Below, piece by piece: positions 1-11,928 of a DNA stretch of 64,000 nucleotides (positions are counted from its first letter, which is position 1; each line of letters opens with the position of its first letter). Position numbers and translations under genes: made by a program. Location of the stretch: NCBI GenBank assembly GCA_037178675.1, contig JAYMGJ010000121.1:60778-124777 (forward strand), read 5' to 3'. Under the pieces are notes generated by a model. It made no database searches. It had not been told where the DNA came from and saw nothing but the letters and a program-made list of their open reading frames with translations. Source of the DNA: Scleroderma bovista (taxonomy: Eukaryota; Basidiomycota; Agaricomycetes; Boletales; Sclerodermataceae).

Positions 1-639
1 CTGAAGCCACCCTCTCTCCGCTCCTTCTGAATATGAGGCAGCCTCGACAACTGTTCATCCGCGCTGCCGTTTCCGGTTTGCCTTCCGAACAAACCGGGTC
101 AGACGTAGGGTCATTGAACGTCTTGGGTCTGTCTCCGGCACATGCAGGCATCTGTATACCTAATCCTTTATTCAGGTGTTGAAGTGTAGTCCCTCTGATC
201 AGGGTTGTCCGGACTGCACCCCGCACGTAAACCACTACTTGCGAAATGCATCGCGGCGCCAGAGGAAATGTTTGCAGAAAATATCTCAAAAGGTCAAGGC
301 TGTCCAGCGCTTGAAATGGTACGACTGCACTACGTCAACGACTGGACGAATCACAAAGACCAACTTATCGAACATTCGGCTTTTGTTTACAAGTACACAC
401 TAGATCATCGGTAGAATCGTGGGTAGTAGGATCACGGAAGACTACGAGAGAGTGGATTTGCCCTCTTGAATCATGTGAGACATTAGTGGTAGTAGACGAC
501 TGCAAGGTTGCACTTCGGATATCCAAGATGAGCCGACAGCCCGTAATGCTAACCAGCCAACACGAGAAAATTGGTGCGAGATAGCCGAGCTCAAAATACT
601 AAAATTGTCAGGTTTCGATTGACCTGAAATAAAGGAGAC
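1..639. other. Gene-free flank of DUF6533 copy 1
   Basis: No coding region can be supported here. The two short plus-strand frames near 176-414 have a diverged counterpart at 3346-3606, but the two do not keep the same protein, which argues against coding. The block is the sequence downstream of the minus-strand DUF6533 gene. Confidence 0.5.
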
Positions 640-1970
640 CTACACGTTTAGCAATGAACAACGGCGTGTAAACAACCTGATAAAGCAACACACTGGTGGT
701 GTTGGTCAGGGTCCCTCAATCAGTGGTAGTACTCACACAAGGAAGTATATCACATTTCCTTCTATAAGAATAACTCTAAGGCGTTGAGTTCCATGCCGAG
801 TTGCTGGGGAGGAACATCTGAAGCACCGAATAGCGGCCCACAGAGCAAGGGAAAATAATAGAAGCTCATAAGTGAAGCATGCAGAAGAAATGAAATATAT
901 AATGATATCTTCTGTGAGTATATTTCCAGTGGCTTGAGACATTGATGATAACAATCAGTTTCCACTAAATATCACTGGCAATCAACAACTGACCACTGAA
1001 GGTGCCCATTACAACCATGACAGCAAATTCGATGATGAAACCTAACACCACAACAAACAATACTCTCTTTGAATGGTTGTGAAGAACATAAAGCCGCATT
1101 TGGAGAATGACTGAGGGTGAGACTGCAGCATTAAACAGTATGAAGAAAACCTACTTTGCACAAGCATAAATGGCACCAAGACAACCCATTCTTGGCAGTT
1201 GAAGAAGGTATGGTTGTCTATGCAGAGTTGATCAAATGATGAAAACACCCATCCAAAGTTCCTGCTCACAGCTGCTATCAGAGCCAGCAATAGTGTAAGT
1301 TGATTGTATCTTAAGGCTAGATGGTGAGAGGCTCACAACTGTCAAGATAGTCAATCATCAGCTGTGTGTTACATGAATTTGGTGCTTGCCTCCTTCGAGC
1401 TGTTCCAATCCGAAAAGATTACTGGCTTCCATGAGTATTATGTCAACCATCAACAATTCCAATTCCAATGACCTACCTCCAGTACAAAGCCTATCGATGA
1501 TCTTTGGATAAAGCACTATTGAAACAGTCCCAGCAAAGGACCCACATGATATTTATGATACAAAAGTATCGCAACTGAGTTGATTAAACTCAAAAAAAAA
1601 GACAGGATGATATATGTATTTAGGGCTTACCACGAGATATATCAGGCTGACCACTGACACGGGCTTTTTCTGTATGATCTCAGACATGTCAAATGCTGTG
1701 GTCCGAGCAGGAGAGTTGGGATACTACCCAAATACATTCAACCTTTCCAGACGGTTAATCAGATATGACAGCAAATAGACTCGAGGGCCTTTACCTCCTT
1801 GGCTAATGTAATTGCTAATCAACCCGATCAGTTTGAAAAACAGTGCATAGTGCATAGTATCCCAACCATAATCATGCAGTATCAGGGTAGAGGGCACCAC
1901 TGTGAAAATCAAATTTAACAGGACGAGAATTTCATAGGGTAAGCTGATTACTTGTCAGTGGATTGACCAT
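640..1970 (-). CDS. DUF6533-type multi-pass membrane protein, copy 1
   Basis: This is a multi-exon minus-strand gene of the DUF6533 family, a large, functionally unassigned group of integral membrane proteins in Agaricomycetes. I read the start as MVNPLTMVPSTLILHDY, then AITLAKE, then VECIWKKPVSVVSLIYLV, then LRYFCIINIMWVL. This matches the family N-terminus: a short helix ending in DY, a T-L-x-x-E-V-x-x-I-W motif, then a second helix ending near LRY. Further helices follow: the exon near 1160-1240, then VILQMRLYVLHNHSKR, then YELLLFSLALWAAIR. The last long exon ends in the family hallmark LRVILIEGNVIYFLV, and a short exon closes with LLNV and TAG at 640-642. The same splice sites are kept in the copy at 3971-5311, so the gene is probably functional. 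Function is unknown. The middle exon boundaries are approximate. Confidence 0.65.
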
Positions 1971-3970
1971 TTGATTAGTTTGTGTCATGTCAACGAGCTG
2001 TGAGTTGGGGCAGGAAAATGGAAGAAGTTGGTGACGAGACACGACGTTACTTATATCCCCAATCTTCGAGAAGGTTCACCATTGCTGTGCGAATTAAAAC
2101 TGATTTGGAAACAAACCATGCTGACTGCCCCGCCCCCCTGGGGCCGCCGCATCAAAATGAATAGCGGTGGCTGAAGTTTCCGTGAACGGAAATTTTGGTG
2201 CTCTTGGTCTGGGTGACACGCATAGTTGCAATTTCAACCAACTGCCTCGAGCGTAATATGGAAGGTTTGAATGTGCCACCGAACTCACTTGATTGTGACT
2301 TGAGAAGTACGAAAGGGCGCCAATGATCAGCACCACTCGGTACTGGCACCTACCGTCCGGGCTGTGTCGACAAAAACGGAGAAATTTAGGTTCGTGACTC
2401 ACTAACTTATGTCCGAAGCTCGTAGCCAGCTTGGGCGACATATCATGTTCGACCTTGTGGTCTACCCCATAGCGGTGTACACTGGACAATGTAATGAAAT
2501 GAGCTGATATTACGGCCGACTTCCAGCACCGACATGTGTCACGTGTCAGCGTACTCGCATCAATACTTCCGCTTTTTCCATCGACACTGGCGTTGTACTA
2601 ATGTACGGCGCGCTTCGGAAGACAGTCCGCGATGACACCGACAGGCTAGTGACGCTGACTTGGGGAACTTATGGAGTAAGTACTCGACATCGCGCTGTCA
2701 CTTGCCCTTTTGATCCGCCTTTATAGAGTTGGGTAAACATTAGGTGCAGTCATCGCCCTTGTGACCTGCCTCGTCTGCTAATGGAGACGTTTTGGTTGCT
2801 GTGGTCGGCATGGCTAGGCTTTTCGCGTTTGGTCCGTAGGAATGGCGGTGCGTTGGTATTAAAATGCAAGTACGGCTCACAACTTGAGGAGAAATAAGTA
2901 CGTCACGAATAATGACGCTTGCCATCATGACATTCGGATCAAATCACAATATGCATAATTGATCCCGTTTTCTTCGCTTTCAGGGAAAATTTGGTCTGGT
3001 CCCTTCAACATGCTTCAACCAGTAATGTTGGTATGAGAATTCAATATAGAGATGACATTTACAGCCCTTGCCATCTGAACAAAATGCTATTTAACACGCG
3101 TGTGCAACACTCGGTGCTATGGCAGCCCTGCAGGAACGCATGACATGGAGGTATCATACGACTGGGGGGTAGTGCTGCAGAACTATGTATCTCAGACCCG
3201 CCGCCAGTGCCATTGCTCTATTAAGCCGTTATGATCGGAGTGGCCATGCACGGAAGCCGCCCACTCTTCTGAATATGAGGCAGCCTCGACAACTGGTCAT
3301 CCACGCTGCCGTTTCCTGACCGCCCTCCGAACAGACGTATGGTCAGTGAACATCTTTCTATCTCCGATACATGCAGCCTGTCTGTATACATCCTTTATTC
3401 AGGTGTTGAAGTGTAGTCCCTCTCATCAGTATTGTCATGGTGCTCCGGACTGCACGCCGCACACTGCACTTGCGAAATGCTTCGCGGCGTGTAACGAGGC
3501 AGAGGAAATGTTTGCGGAAATCTTCTCAAAAGGTCAAGGCTGTCCAGCGCTTGAGACATCTACTTTGAATTCAACTGGTTCCCTCGAGAATATTCATAAA
3601 GGCTAGCCTATCGAACATTTGGCCTTTGTTTACGTTTGAAGAGAGAATGTATACCATGGTAATAATATGGAATTTCAATCATAGACAAACCATTGGACAT
3701 GTGTATGATGCTATTCTGATGCTGTATCATCATCGGTAGAATCATGGGTAATAGGATCAAGGAAGACTATGAAAGAGTGAATTTGCCCTCTTGAATCATG
3801 TGAGACATTGATACTAGTAGTAGACGACTGCGAAGTCACACTTCGGATATCCAAGATGAGCCGACAGCCGGTAATGCTAACCAGGCAACAGAAGAAATTT
3901 GATGAGAGACAGATGAACTCAAGATCCTAAAATTGTCTGTTTTCAGTTGTCCCGAAATAAAGAAAGAAAC
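1971..3970. other. Spacer between the two DUF6533 genes
   Basis: About 2 kb without a supportable gene. Positions 1971-2350 are the upstream part of duplication copy 1, and 3250-3970 are the downstream part of copy 2. The unique piece, about 2350-3250, contains only short frames with no recognisable motif, start context or introns. Promoter elements of the copy 1 gene should lie just above 1970, but I see no clear TATA box. Confidence 0.5.
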
Positions 3971-5715
3971 CTACACGTTTAGTAAGTGCCAATGGCGTGA
4001 AAACAACCTGATGAAGCAATATTCTGGTGATGTTGGTCAGGGTTCATCAACCAGTGGTAGTACTCACGCAAGGAAGTATATCACATTTCCTTCTATAAGA
4101 ATAACTCTAAGGTTTCGAGCTCCATTCTGAGTTGCTGGGGATGAACATCTGAAGCACTGGATGGCGGCCCATAGAGCAAGGGAAAATAATAGAAGCTCGT
4201 AAGTGAAGCTTGCAGTAAAAATGATATATATAGCAATATCTTCTGTGAACAAATTGCTAGTGGCTTGAGAGATCAAAGATAACAATCAATTTTCACTAAA
4301 TATCACTGGCAGTCAATGACTGACCTCTGGAGATGCCTAGTGTCACAAATATGATGGCAATTTCTATGATGAAACCTAACACCACGACGAACATTACTCT
4401 CTTTGAACGGTCGTAAAGAACATAAAGCCGCATTTGGAGAATGACTGGGGGTGTGAGACTACAGCATTAAGTAGCATGAAGAACACCTACTTTGCACAAA
4501 CATATATGTCACCATGACAGCCCAGCCTTGGAAGCTGAAGAATGTATTGTTGTCTATGCAGAGTTGATTGAATGATGGAAACACCCATCCAAAGTTCTTG
4601 CTTACAGCTGCCGCACCAGAGCCGGTGATAGTGTGAGTCGTTTGTATCCCAAGGCTAAATGGTGAGAGACTCACAACTACCAAGATAGTCAATTATCAGC
4701 TATGTGTTATATGAACTTAGTGCTTGCCTCGTTCGAGCTATTCCAATCCGAAAGGAGTACTGGCTGCCATGAACACTATGTCAACCTTCAACAATTTCAA
4801 TCACTTACCTCCAGTACAAAGTCTACCAATGATCATTGGCTCAAGCACTATTGAAACAGACCCAGCGAAGGACGCACAGGATGGCTATGATACTAAAGTA
4901 TCGCAACTGAGTCCTTTGAACTCAAAAGCCAAGTCAGGATGGTATATGTATTTAGGGCTTACCACGAGATATATTAAGGTGATCACCGACATGGGCCTGT
5001 TCTGTATGATCTCGGACATGTCAAATGCTGCGGTCCATGAAGGGGGATTGGGATACCCAAATACACTCGACCTTTCCAAAAAACATCGGGATCATTAATC
5101 AGATATGACACCAAATAGAGGTGATCCTTTACCTCCTTGGTCAATGAAATTGCTGATCAACCTGGTCAGTTTCAGAAACATCAAGCGAGTAGTACATAAT
5201 ATCCCAACCACAATCATACAGTATCAGGGCAGGAGGTACCACTGTAAAGATCAAATTTATAGGTCAAGAATTTCATAGAGTGAGCTGATTACTTGTCAGT
5301 GGATTGGCCATTTGGTTAGTTTGTGTCGTGTCAACGAGTAGGCAAGAAAATGGGAGAAGTTGGCGACAAGGCGCGGTGTTATACTAAGTATCCCCAGTCA
5401 TGATCCAAAAGGTCCGACTTTGCTGTGTGAGTTAAAACTAATTGGGGAACAAATCATGCTGAATGCCCCTCACAGTGGCAGCCACTGATAGTGGAAGCGC
5501 TGAAGCTTGATCAAAGTTTATATGAACAGAAATCTTGACGCTCCTTGTATGGTGTCACGCATAGTTACAACTACAACAAACTGCCTGGAGGGCACTCGGG
5601 CTCGTAATATGGAAGGTTTGAATGTACATTTGCCGAACCCACTTGATTGTGACTTGTTCGATGTCCTTAGATGTACGAAAGGGCGCCAATGATCAGGATG
5701 ACTCAGTACTGGACC
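3250..5715. repeat. Segmental duplication, copy 2
   Basis: Second copy of the block at 1-2350, same orientation. The right end of similarity is at about 5712, after the shared string gaaagggcgccaatgatca; beyond it the sequences diverge. It contains one DUF6533-type gene on the minus strand. See copy 1 for the shared landmarks. Confidence 0.85.
3971..5311 (-). CDS. DUF6533-type multi-pass membrane protein, copy 2
   Basis: Paralogue of the gene at 640-1970 with the same exon order. N-terminal exons read MANPLTMVPPALILYDC, AISLTKE, VECIWNRPMSVITLIYLV and LRYFSIIAILCVLRWV, joined at GT...AG sites in compatible phases. C-terminal exons include YELLLFSLALWAAIQ and NLRVILIEGNVIYFLA. The final exon reads LFSRHWHLLNV and ends in TAG at 3971-3973. 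The family is DUF6533: seven-helix-like membrane proteins of unknown function. All exons I could trace are open in both copies, so neither is obviously a pseudogene. The C-terminal tail is much shorter than in the relative at 51097-52705. Membrane topology is inferred from hydrophobic segments only. Confidence 0.65.
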
Positions 5716-6096
5716 ACATGCCACCACTTGATCCTATGTAATACAGAGAATATCCCTCTTGCAAAGTCCGCAGCTTGTAAAAGTGCGGTCACGCAACTTT
5801 AAGTTTTCCAAATAGCAAAAACTCGCACGCGAATACATACCACATCCGAATTGGAGATTCTGTGTATCAAAGGAGACACGGTCAGAGATACTTCGGTGAC
5901 CCACATACACAATAAACAAGGGGACTCTTCCACAATGCCAGATCTCATTTAGTGGCTCAGAATCAGAGTTAATGTAGTGATTTCGTTGACCAATGTATGA
6001 GAGGGTGACCCGGATCAACGATCGTAGCAGCAATGATACAGCCATGCAAGGGCACGCCTATGAATATAACAGAGGGACTGCATCCAGTAACAGCCT
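5312..6096. other. Intergenic region, DUF6533 copy 2 to NOP2
   Basis: Positions 5312-5715 belong to the duplicated block. The remainder is single-copy and downstream of NOP2. A 103-codon minus-strand frame (5734-6045) has no motif, no intron pattern and no duplicated counterpart, so I do not call it a gene. Nothing else is recognised. Confidence 0.5.
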
Positions 6097-8505
6097 TCAT
6101 GCTGCTGCTGCTGCTGCTGCTGCCTCGGTTGATACATCATGTTCGACTTTTTGTCGTGGGGGAACACGAAGCCCTTTCGCCTTCATCTGTCTTCGTCGTC
6201 CCTCTGAAAGACAAACCAATACATCAGAATCGATTACAAAAGGAAAAGGACAATATACAAACCCTCGATGTATTTCTTATCTTCTTCCGAATCGAACCTT
6301 GTGTCTTCCTCCACCACAGTATCGATGACTTGGTCAATCATTGCGCCAGCGTCACCACCGCTGCCTTTTGCCTTCGCCCGCTTCTCAACCTTGAACTTCG
6401 CAACGAAGAATCCATCCATGTTATGGACATGCGGGTAGAACCTCCTTGCGAGGCTCAAAGATGGGTGAAACGTCTTGCCACGATACTTTGTGAACCCTTC
6501 ACGTCCGAACCCGATCCCAGTATCGACGAGGGTGACGTTGGGCCGCTTCTTCAGTGCATAGTCCACTACAGCCTCGTCCTCGTCGACAGTGACAGAACAA
6601 GTCGAGTAGACGAGGTACCCGCCTGTCTTGGATTCTGGCGAGACACTGTCGATCGCACACAAGATGAGTTGCTTTTGAAGGTGGGAAAGGAGCGTGAAAT
6701 CGCGATCTGTCTAGTATGGTTAGATAAAATAACTGGTCAATGCAGATCCACGGATGGCAGAATGGAACAGGGTTACCTTGTTAATCTTCACGCTCGAATC
6801 CTTGCTAATAACACCCGTTCCACTACAAGGCGCATCGAGGAGCACCCTATCAAACCCACCCATCACCTTGGGGAACTCCCGACCGTCGTATGAACATACA
6901 GTGACGTTTTTGCACCCCATACGGTGGACGTTAGCTGCGAGACTCTTCGTTCGGGCTTTGTTAGTATCATTGGCGAAGACGTGACCAGTGTTTTGGAGGA
7001 GAGCGGCAATATGTGTAGCTTTTCCACCTGGGGCAGACGCCATATCGAGGATGCGTTCGTCAGGTTGAGGACCAAGTGCGATAACAGGGAGAAAGGATGA
7101 AGCGGCTTGGAGCATATAGTGTCCGGCTAGGTATTCCGGTGTCGCACCTGTCAGATACGTTAGCAAATAAAATAGACGTCCTATGCGGCCACTTACCAAT
7201 CGGAACTGAACTCTCGAAAATTTGAAGACCAACGTTTGTCCATTTGCCAATAGGTTCAAGGTTAACGCCTCGGTTGATGAGGGCCTGAGCCAAGTCTCGT
7301 CTGCGCGTTTTCAGCGTGTTGGTCCGGATGGTTACCGGTCTGGACATCTCATTTGATTCGAAGAATTCAATTGCCTGAGGGGACAGTCAACGCATGCAAA
7401 AGCTTATGAGGAAAGCGGTACCTCTGCGACCGAAAACAATTGAAAGAGCTTCTCGGCCAGAAATTGATTGTATCCAAAATAGCTTGCGATGTCTGTTATC
7501 AATTGCTCGACATATTCCGACCGTGACCTGCATATTAGTATAGCTGAGTAAATGCGTCACCAAGAAACCGGTCAATACGGACCTCCCCTTCTCTGCCAGC
7601 TTCTTGAAGTTGCCGAGTATGCGGACACACCGTCGCATTCGTCTCTGAACAACGTGAATGTCGGAAACGCCCTTCTTCTCTTCTTCCCGTTCCTCCGCGG
7701 TAGGTAGATGGAATGGTTCACCATCTTCATCGTCACCGTCACCCTCCATATCCAAGTCGTCGCCACCTTCGTCAGCCACAGCGTTCTGCATCTCTTCCAA
7801 GTCGAGCTCTGCTTCGCGAGCTGCCGCTTCATCAAGTGCACGCGACCGTGCCTCCATATTGGCCATAGTAACACGTCCACCTTCGCCTTCAGAATGCTCA
7901 TCATCCGACGAGGACGCATCATCAGATCCGGGGGGAGAAACAACCTTCTTGGAGAACAGTGTGACTTCCTCATCCTCATCCGAGCCCAAATACAATTCTT
8001 CTGGGGCTTTTTGCAGGAGATCATCACTAGGTAGTCCGAGTTTGAGAATGACCTGTCAAGAAGAAGTCCAGTGGTTGTTTGATTGATCAACTTACTCCTC
8101 TTGACCTGACTCCATGTCACTCAAATTTCCAACCATTACTTCTCCTTCGTCCATATCACTCATGTCCTCCCACCCTTCACTCTCTCCACCGCTCTGTATG
8201 CCAAGCGGTTCCTCCTCTTCTTCGTGTTTCTTACTCTTCCCATTGGATCGCGCTGGAGGTTTGACTCCTTTTCGTGACTCGACGCCAGGTTTTCTATTGC
8301 GCTGCTTCCCAGCCTTCTGCCCCTTCTGACGTTCTACCTTGTTACCCTCCTTGGCCTTCTTCGCAGGCCGAGCATGCACCCGTTCGGAGTCGAGATCGGC
8401 GTCCGCCTTGCGCTTGCCAAGTTTTTTTGAGGATGGTCGATCCTGTTTTAGTTCTTGTAGAGGTACTGGTGGGGGTTGCTTGTATTTTGTCCGTCTGCCG
8501 CCCAT
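6097..8505 (-). CDS. Ribosomal RNA (cytosine-C5) methyltransferase Nop2
   Basis: Nucleolar SAM-dependent methyltransferase (Nop2/NSUN1) that makes m5C in large-subunit rRNA and is needed for 60S assembly. The N-terminus (from MGGRRTKYKQ) is Lys-rich with acidic blocks, typical of nucleolar proteins. A conserved pre-catalytic segment follows (ATPEYLAGHYMLQAASSFLP), then SAM motif I (DMASAPGGKATH), the catalytic cysteine motif DAPCSGTGV and the second cysteine motif YSTCSVTVDEDE. The last exon, reached through an intron ending TTTGTCTTTCAG, closes with eight alanines and TGA at 6097-6099. There are at least six exons. The first splice is ambiguous: a strong GTAAGT donor at about 8092 breaks the frame, while a GTAATG donor near 8138 keeps it. 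The start is the only upstream Met in frame with the basic N-terminus. Confidence 0.93.
6100..6123 (-). repeat. (GCA)8 microsatellite encoding terminal Ala8
   Basis: Eight perfect GCA codons (CTG on the plus strand) sit immediately before the Nop2 stop codon. Because all eight codons are identical, the tract should be prone to slippage and length change between strains. Confidence 0.85.
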
Positions 8506-9074
8506 GGTGTTTTGCAGCCGACTGGTTAGAAATATGTGGATGATCGATTCGCTCTGACTTTTTTTCTGAGTTGCTTTATTTAGACATGGGTACCCCTATC
8601 GTATCTCACAACATTGAACACTAAAAAGGCAGAATCTCTTTGGAATCTCTCCATGATTACGCCTGCTAGTCGTGTACTAATAAAATTCAGTCGAAGGTCT
8701 GACGTCTAGGTCTTAGTGGCAACAGCGTACACGCCCAAATGGTTACATCCTAGTAGTCCCATGACTCATCCCGGATTTGTGGACCACGCCGTGCAAACTT
8801 TCAAAGGGTATGTACAACAGCTTGCAAGTGGCTAAAAGCTGGTAAATCCTTGCAAAGCTTTGACATAGTTATAAGCCTTGGAAAGCCTACTGATAAGTTG
8901 CTTTATTTGGACACAAGTCCCTATCATATTAGTTTGGGTGTTGTGGATACCAGCCTGATCGTCCATGTTAATGGAGCCCGAGCTTGAGCAATCGCTTCAC
9001 TAACAGTATTTGTGTGTTTCGCCGCAGTAGAGCAGACCATGAGCTTACATGCTGAAAGAACAGCCTCGCAGCCC
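8506..9074. other. Intergenic region with a short direct repeat
   Basis: Promoter side of NOP2 and downstream side of the FUN14 gene. Two related copies of a roughly 35-base sequence occur at 8569-8606 and 8896-8930, both starting agttgctttattt and both containing ccctatc. They are in direct orientation about 325 bases apart. No coding frame is supported. Confidence 0.55.
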
Positions 9075-9907
9075 CTACCCTACCCTCAGCCCCAACGCCA
9101 ATCCCGCAATGAACGACGCCCTAGCCTGGAAGTCCGCGGTCAAAAAGTCCACGAGCCACCTGAACAACGACCCGATCGTAGGAGGGTGCTTTCTCCCCGC
9201 TGCGTCCGTCTTGTAGAACAGGTTCTCGAAGCGGGAGGCCATGCGCGCCCAGTCTACCTTGACGAGGGACTGAGAGCCGAGGTACTTTACACCGGGTATG
9301 CAGTATCATGGATTGGGTATCGACATTTGGGAGAGAGGGTATCATAACAACGTCCTGTTCAGTTCTCTTGTAAATCATGCAATGAATGCGAAGCATACCT
9401 GGAGAAGAACAAACACCCCTCCGAGGAAAAATGCGACGATGCGCGCGCCCTTCTTCACGAACACTCCCGCACAAACTCCACACACTGTACCGAACGTAAG
9501 CTCGTAGAAGTTCACAGAAGACTGAGGTGGTGGAGGTAGGGTAGCTTCTGGTTCAGGGTGTGTAGGGGATACCGCTTGCTGGGCGTCAGGAAGGGCTGTA
9601 CACATTAACACGAGGACTCACCATCACAGTGAACTGTAGGAGTAGTGATAAGGCTGGAAAGCCCTAGCCCAACACCTGTAGTGGCCAACAAGAAGGACAG
9701 TGGTCGTCGACGAGGTTTTGTGAATGATGAGAAAGTGGTTGGCTTCCGTGTGCTGAACGTCTTCAGATCCCTCACCAGTGCATATGGGCGGCCAGTCGTC
9801 ACGGTTTGTGGAAGCTCCCTGAGCCCATGCCCTGCCAGTCGTGTACTAGATGTCCTGAAGCAAGTATTCAGTCGCGGAAGGAGCGGAGACGCCATTGCTC
9901 TCAGCAT
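9075..9907 (-). CDS. FUN14 domain mitochondrial membrane protein
   Basis: Three-exon gene for a FUN14-family protein. In animals FUNDC1 is an outer-membrane mitophagy receptor; fungal members are mitochondrial membrane proteins of less certain role. The N-terminus (MLRAMASPLLPRLN, then many Arg/Ser/Thr and no acidic residues) looks like a mitochondrial presequence, followed by a hydrophobic stretch (LSFLLATTGVGLGLSS). The FUN14 core has NFYELTFGTVCGVCAGVFVK followed by a glycine-rich second helix. The last exon, from YLGSQSLVKVDW, contains FLTADFQARASFIAGLALGL and stops at 9075-9077. The second Met, four codons downstream, is an alternative start. Family assignment is firm; a mitophagy role is not shown by the sequence. 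Confidence 0.82.
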
Positions 9908-10152
9908 TGTGAGCAGTGAGACACTGAGAAACTAAATGCCTTCGATCAATTGCGTCACCACTACAGGCTACATGTTGCGCTTGCATCTATACTAATGCAT
10001 GGAATATACGTATGCTGGTCGTTGCTAATATTCAGACTACGAAGGACGATGCACATGTACAATAAATAACTAGTCCGTGTCGAATGCGAAATGTCCCAGT
10101 GTCGTGAATGAAAGCCACATACTTTTTGAACTCGAAAGCAAAACAAAATCAC

Positions 10153-11928
10153 CTAAGTCTTTCCCGCCGCACCCAAAACAAGCTTTCTCCACTCATCCAT
10201 GTCAACAATAGATATAGCAGAGTCCTTGCGTGTATGCGGCCGAGGTACACCAGCGACCATATTCAGGAGGTCACTCGCGTCGATCGACGGAGGGCGTGAC
10301 AGTTGCAACTCAAACGTGGTCTGCGAGGCACCTGGGCCAGCGGAGGAATAATCAGAAACGGGGAAAGCGGTCAACGGGGGTTTGAGGTAGCCACCCTTGG
10401 GGCCCTCGATCCCCGCCGTGTCTGCACCTAGGTCCTCTTGCACAGGAGTGATCAAGGGGTCCGCCAGATCTTCCTCTTCTTTGGCGAGTTGCCGGTTTGT
10501 TGGGCGGATGGTTGTTAATGTGCTTACATGACTCGCGGCAGATGGGTGGGAGTAAACCGACGGAGACTCATAACCGTCAATGTTGGCACTGCCATACAGA
10601 GTGTGTCAAAATAAGCCGCTGCGCAATGGCGTTCCAAACATACCTGCTCCTTTGTTGCATCAGGAAAAGAGCTTCCTCTATAGAATTTCCCCCATTGTGA
10701 TCTATGCCAGGGGGCGGAACAGCTGCGAAAGGATGTGGCAGCATTGGACTTGAGGACGATCGGGAAGAAACGGGTGCAGTCGTGTCCGAGACTGGCCCCG
10801 AAGGTGGCGAAAGGAGATGCGATGCGTTATTCCGCGGTGAAGGGGACCAGTATGTCGGTTCGGGGAGCCCAGCCATTCCATAATCACTTTTGGTAATATC
10901 TTGCGGCAAACATGCACCATGCTGTGGGCGCAGCGTTACAGACGTCAGTGATGAGGAGGCAGGGCTATGGGTACGCCCATTGTCCGACAAGCGCGGGAGA
11001 CTCATGGGGATGGTCTCAGGAGACATTCCTTCCTGGTCTTTCAAGAGCCATGCTTGTGCACCTGTGGAAGGCGACTCTGGAAGTTTGTCGTCCTCCACCA
11101 ATCCGTCTTGCTCGGTTCTCTCAGCATCCATCTTCTGATCCGATGTCTTCTCCACATCGGGCACTGCGCCCGAGTTCCCCTGAGATCTCGCCACAAATGG
11201 CAAACAAAGAGCATATGCGGCGACTGTATTGATCATGAGTAATCTCTAGATACCGCGCGCAGTCGAGACGTACGGAGGCCAGCGATAACCCAGGTGCCGA
11301 CAATGATGGCGTTGGTCATTCTATCGCACACCGTCCAGCCACCTGCACATGCTCAACACAGGCGAGGACAGAATGTGTCACATTTGACTCACCAAACGCG
11401 TTGCATGGCAGGTTAGGTTTCAACACCATTAACATCACGGCTGCAGCTGGTGTACCGTTTAGTCAGCAATGATGACTTTTTAGCACGCAGCGAACCTCCA
11501 TGCAGGCCGGTGAGCGCCAGAGCCCGCGCAACATCAGGCCAGTACGTGAAGTGGACCACTATCCTGAAATGCAGGTCAGGACTCTGTGAAGACCCTGTGC
11601 ACAGCATTCGCACTGACATGAGGTAGATCAAGATAGAACTGACAAAATCCAGGGCAACGAGACATGCGAAAAATACACCTTTCCGGGACTATCAGAATGG
11701 AACCAGGGCAGAGGGGATGTCACCTACGCTGTCCCGTCTCATAGCTCGACCAGTTTTTGACGGTGTAGATGGCAATGAGGATGGACCATACCACACTGAG
11801 AATAGAAGCTGTAGCTGTGGTCCAGGCAGTGAGAATCGCTTGGGGAGTGCACTCCGTCGAAAGGGGGACTTACTGAACACTGTAATGCGGAACGCACGAA
11901 ACCACGTCGAGCGAACGGGGACAGCCAT
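10153..11928 (-). CDS. MARVEL-like four-helix membrane protein A, long Ser/Pro tail
   Basis: Multi-exon gene starting at MAVPVRSTWFRAFRITVF in good context (GAAATGG). Four hydrophobic segments follow: SILSVVWSILIAIYTV; VFFACLVALDFVSSILIYLM; a third formed by the ARALALTGLHG and AAVMLMVL exons; and AIIVGTWVIAGL continuing into NTVAAYALCLPF. Helix spacing and the late C-D-R-M-x-N motif resemble fungal MARVEL-domain proteins, which shape plasma-membrane or vesicle domains. A tail of about 300 residues, rich in Ser, Pro and Glu, is probably cytosolic and disordered; it ends WRKLVLGAAGKT. Genes at 13327 and 16479 have the same architecture on the same strand. Family placement is by pattern, not alignment; function unknown. 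Confidence 0.6.

Larger units (their letters stand above)
1..2350. repeat. Segmental duplication, copy 1
   Basis: This block matches 3250-5715 along its whole length, in the same orientation. Shared landmarks include the gcagcctcgacaact block (about 41 and 3283), the tttgccctcttgaatcatgt block (about 457 and 3781) and the gaaagggcgccaatgatca block near the right ends (about 2311 and 5677). The offset between copies grows from about 3.24 to 3.36 kb, so the copies differ by indels as well as substitutions. The left limit may lie outside the window. Each copy carries one complete DUF6533-type gene on the minus strand. I infer a direct tandem duplication of a gene plus its flanks. Confidence 0.85.

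Noticed and set aside
5734..6045. 103-codon minus-strand frame between the duplication and NOP2
   Set aside because: No start context, motif or related sequence; it lies in the expected 3' flank of NOP2.
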